Shown here in pieces: positions 62,572 through 64,000 of a stretch of 64,000 bases of DNA. Position numbers and translations under genes: made by a program. The notes beneath the pieces were generated by a model, which saw nothing but the letters and a program-made list of their open reading frames with translations, was not told where the DNA came from and did not search any database. The stretch is from Indibacter alkaliphilus LW1 (lineage in GTDB: Bacteria; Bacteroidota; Bacteroidia; Cytophagales; Cyclobacteriaceae). Location of the stretch: assembly GCF_000295935.2 (NCBI RefSeq), contig NZ_ALWO02000037.1, positions 398,259 to 462,258 of the forward strand. Reading direction: 5' to 3'. Each line of letters begins with the position of its first letter. The stretch's first letter is position 1.

Positions 62572-62781
62572 TTAAACTCTATCAATCTGAAAACCCACTT
62601 TATTGACTGCTGCAATCACATCTTCTTCATTTGTATTGGATCCTTTTACTGTCAGTATTTTATCCGGGTTTTGCAGGTCCACGCTCCAGCTTTCTATACC
62701 CTGAGTATTATTCAATTGAGGAGTCACTTTCTCCAGGCAACCGTTGCACATAATGTTTGTTTTGAATTGCATCTTGTTCAT
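62572..62781 (-). CDS. Heavy-metal-associated (HMA) copper chaperone
   Basis: The 69-residue single HMA domain has the metal-binding loop IMCNGCLEKV (Cys 12 and 15) on a ferredoxin-like fold, ending with DVIAAVNKVGFQIDRV. Such CopZ-like proteins bind Cu(I) through the two cysteines and deliver it to P-type ATPases. It lies just downstream of the copA gene on the same strand, with about 240 bp between them, so partnership with CopA is likely. The central loop is slightly longer than in Bacillus CopZ. Confidence 0.9.
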   Translation of the reverse strand: MNKMQFKTNIMCNGCLEKVTPQLNNTQGIESWSVDLQNPDKILTVKGSNTNEEDVIAAVNKVGFQIDRV

Positions 62782-63018
62782 TTTTTATATTTTTGATTGT
62801 TTGTTCCTAATTGAATTGATTCGCTTACCGAAGTATATATTTACTTTTGAAAGATATTTATGGATATTGGGATATTGAGATACTTATTTTTTTAACCAGA
62901 CTCTTTGTTTCAACATTGAAACTGAACCCTAATATCTATTAATATCCAGTATCTACTAATATCTTAAAATGAATCCCTGGTAAATTATTAAAAATAAAGC
63001 CTGCATCCGTTTAATAAA

Positions 63019-64000
63019 TTACAATTCCTTCACCTTTAACCTCAAACTATTAGCCACCACCGAAACGGAACTGAAAGCCATAGCTGCTCCGGCTATCATA
63101 GGATCCAGCAGAAAGCCATTAACAGGGTACAATACGCCTGCTGCTATCGGAATACCAATGACATTGTAAATAAATGCCCAAAAGAGATTTTGCCTGATTC
63201 CCATGACTGTAAGGGAAGACAACTTCAAGGCTTTGGGAATGGATTCCAGGTTGGAAGTAATCAAGGTCATCTTGGCCACATCCATCGCAATGTCAGAACC
63301 GTGCCCCATAGCCATACTGACATCCGCTTGGGCCAATGCCTGGGAATCATTGATTCCATCCCCTACCATGGCCACCACCTTTCCTTTTCCCTGGAGTTCC
63401 TTTACGAAATCTGCTTTGTCAGAAGGAAGGACTTCCGCCTTAAATGAAGTCAATCCCAAGGCTTTGGCCACTGCCTCAGCGGTCTGTTGGTTGTCTCCTG
63501 TCAGCATGTAAACTTCCACACCTCGATTCTTCAACTTTTCTATGGCTGATTTGGAGCTAGGTTTGATTTTGTCTGCAATGGCAATCACTGCCAATACCGA
63601 CTTATCATCAGAAAAATAGACAACTGTCTTGGCTTCTTCCTGCCAGTTGTTGGCTATGGTTTTTGTTTCCTGCGAAATGGAAACCTGCTGATCATGCATC
63701 AAAGCCCTGTTTCCTATCAAATAGGTTATACCGGATGCATCTGAAGCTTTGACGCCCCTACCCGTGATGCTTTCAAAACCATCAATTTTGGATGCTTTCA
63801 CCCCATCTTCCTTGAGTTTTTTCACCACCGCTTCGGCAAGGGGGTGTTCGGACTGAGATTCCAAAGCCAATAAGATTGATTCCAACATTGGGATTTCATT
63901 AACTTCCTTTTCCCAATACATATCCGTAACGGTAGGTTTACCTTCTGTGATGGTACCAGTTTTATCCAGAACTACGGCACTCACCTTATGGCCCAATTCC
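63019..64000 (-). CDS. copA: Copper-translocating P-type ATPase CopA (partial, C-terminal part)
   Basis: About 327 codons of the C-terminal part are visible; the N-terminal metal-binding and first membrane segments lie past the window end. The phosphorylation motif LDKTGTITEGKPTV is at the visible start. It is followed by SEHPLAEAVV (the P1B SEHPL motif), GRGVKASD, MLTGDNQQTAEAVAKALG, VAMVGDGINDSQALAQADVSMAMGHGSD and two C-terminal helices with FWAFIYNVIGIPIAAGVLYP. The N-x-x-G and M-x-x-S-S motifs of helices 7 and 8 (YN, SSVSVVANSLRL) fit Cu(I) export. It is the first gene of the metal cluster in the window. Confidence 0.93.
   Translation of the reverse strand, partial: ELGHKVSAVVLDKTGTITEGKPTVTDMYWEKEVNEIPMLESILLALESQSEHPLAEAVVKKLKEDGVKASKIDGFESITGRGVKASDASGITYLIGNRALMHDQQVSISQETKTIANNWQEEAKTVVYFSDDKSVLAVIAIADKIKPSSKSAIEKLKNRGVEVYMLTGDNQQTAEAVAKALGLTSFKAEVLPSDKADFVKELQGKGKVVAMVGDGINDSQALAQADVSMAMGHGSDIAMDVAKMTLITSNLESIPKALKLSSLTVMGIRQNLFWAFIYNVIGIPIAAGVLYPVNGFLLDPMIAGAAMAFSSVSVVANSLRLKVKEL

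Noticed and set aside
62473-62796. 107-codon plus-strand frame over the HMA gene
   Set aside because: The minus-strand HMA protein has an intact CxxC motif and proper length; the opposite frame is not protein-like.
1-64000. tRNA, rRNA, transposase, integrase or prophage genes
   Set aside because: None could be recognised on either strand.

Overview
The window is about 40% GC and comes from the chromosome of a Bacteroidota bacterium. The order Cytophagales and a family such as Cyclobacteriaceae are likely, but that is inference from gene content. The signs are a SusC/SusD pair, a T9SS plug protein (DUF5103), a Lacal_2735 small protein, type III glutamine synthetase, a two-lipoyl pyruvate dehydrogenase E2, Porin_10, DUF6600, and TAnnTTTG-type promoters. 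No rRNA, tRNA, transposase, integrase or CRISPR array was seen.

Layout. 1-19.4 kb is mostly housekeeping: the end of an AI-2E-type permease, ychF, a stand-alone Cas6-like protein, an ABC-F/T9SS-plug pair, a sorbosone-type dehydrogenase with a flavocytochrome-like reductase, a TetR-ABC1 kinase pair, hslV, pdh E2, and a co-directional run from a YheT hydrolase through SRAP, an MBL hydrolase, a FabH-like synthase, an unknown protein and a YwqK-repeat protein to Lacal_2735. 19.6-27.1 kb holds a DUF6600 protein with seven 39-bp repeats, a ROK repressor, and an abutting VCBS/ASPIC protein and vanadium-haloperoxidase-like protein. 27.2-35.2 kb is a polysaccharide utilisation locus: SusC, SusD, GH18 chitinase, LacI regulator and ROK sugar kinase. 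It probably serves chitin or GlcNAc oligomers. A 570-bp very AT-rich leader precedes susC.

35.8-51.6 kb returns to core functions: glutamine synthetase III, mtaB, DUF805, a GMC oxidoreductase with a MacB-type permease, miaE-porin-lpxK, Nif3 with its zinc-ribbon partner, a lipoprotein, an HD protein, and a PAS protein that ends in an H-box without an ATPase domain.

51.6-64 kb is a copper/silver-type resistance cluster on the minus strand: CopA (cut by the window end), an HMA chaperone, a beta-barrel protein, HYC_CC_PP, CusA, a four-helix-bundle protein, CusC, CusB and a His-rich DUF2911 lipoprotein. This cluster contains the most unusual signal in the window: five arrays of TATTTC/GAAATA units spaced mostly exactly 11 bp apart. 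They sit at the 3' ends of cusA, cusC and cusB, around the triplicated start region of cusC, and before DUF2911. The arrays flanking the four-helix-bundle gene are in opposite orientation, as are those between cusB and DUF2911, so the transcript could fold back on itself there.
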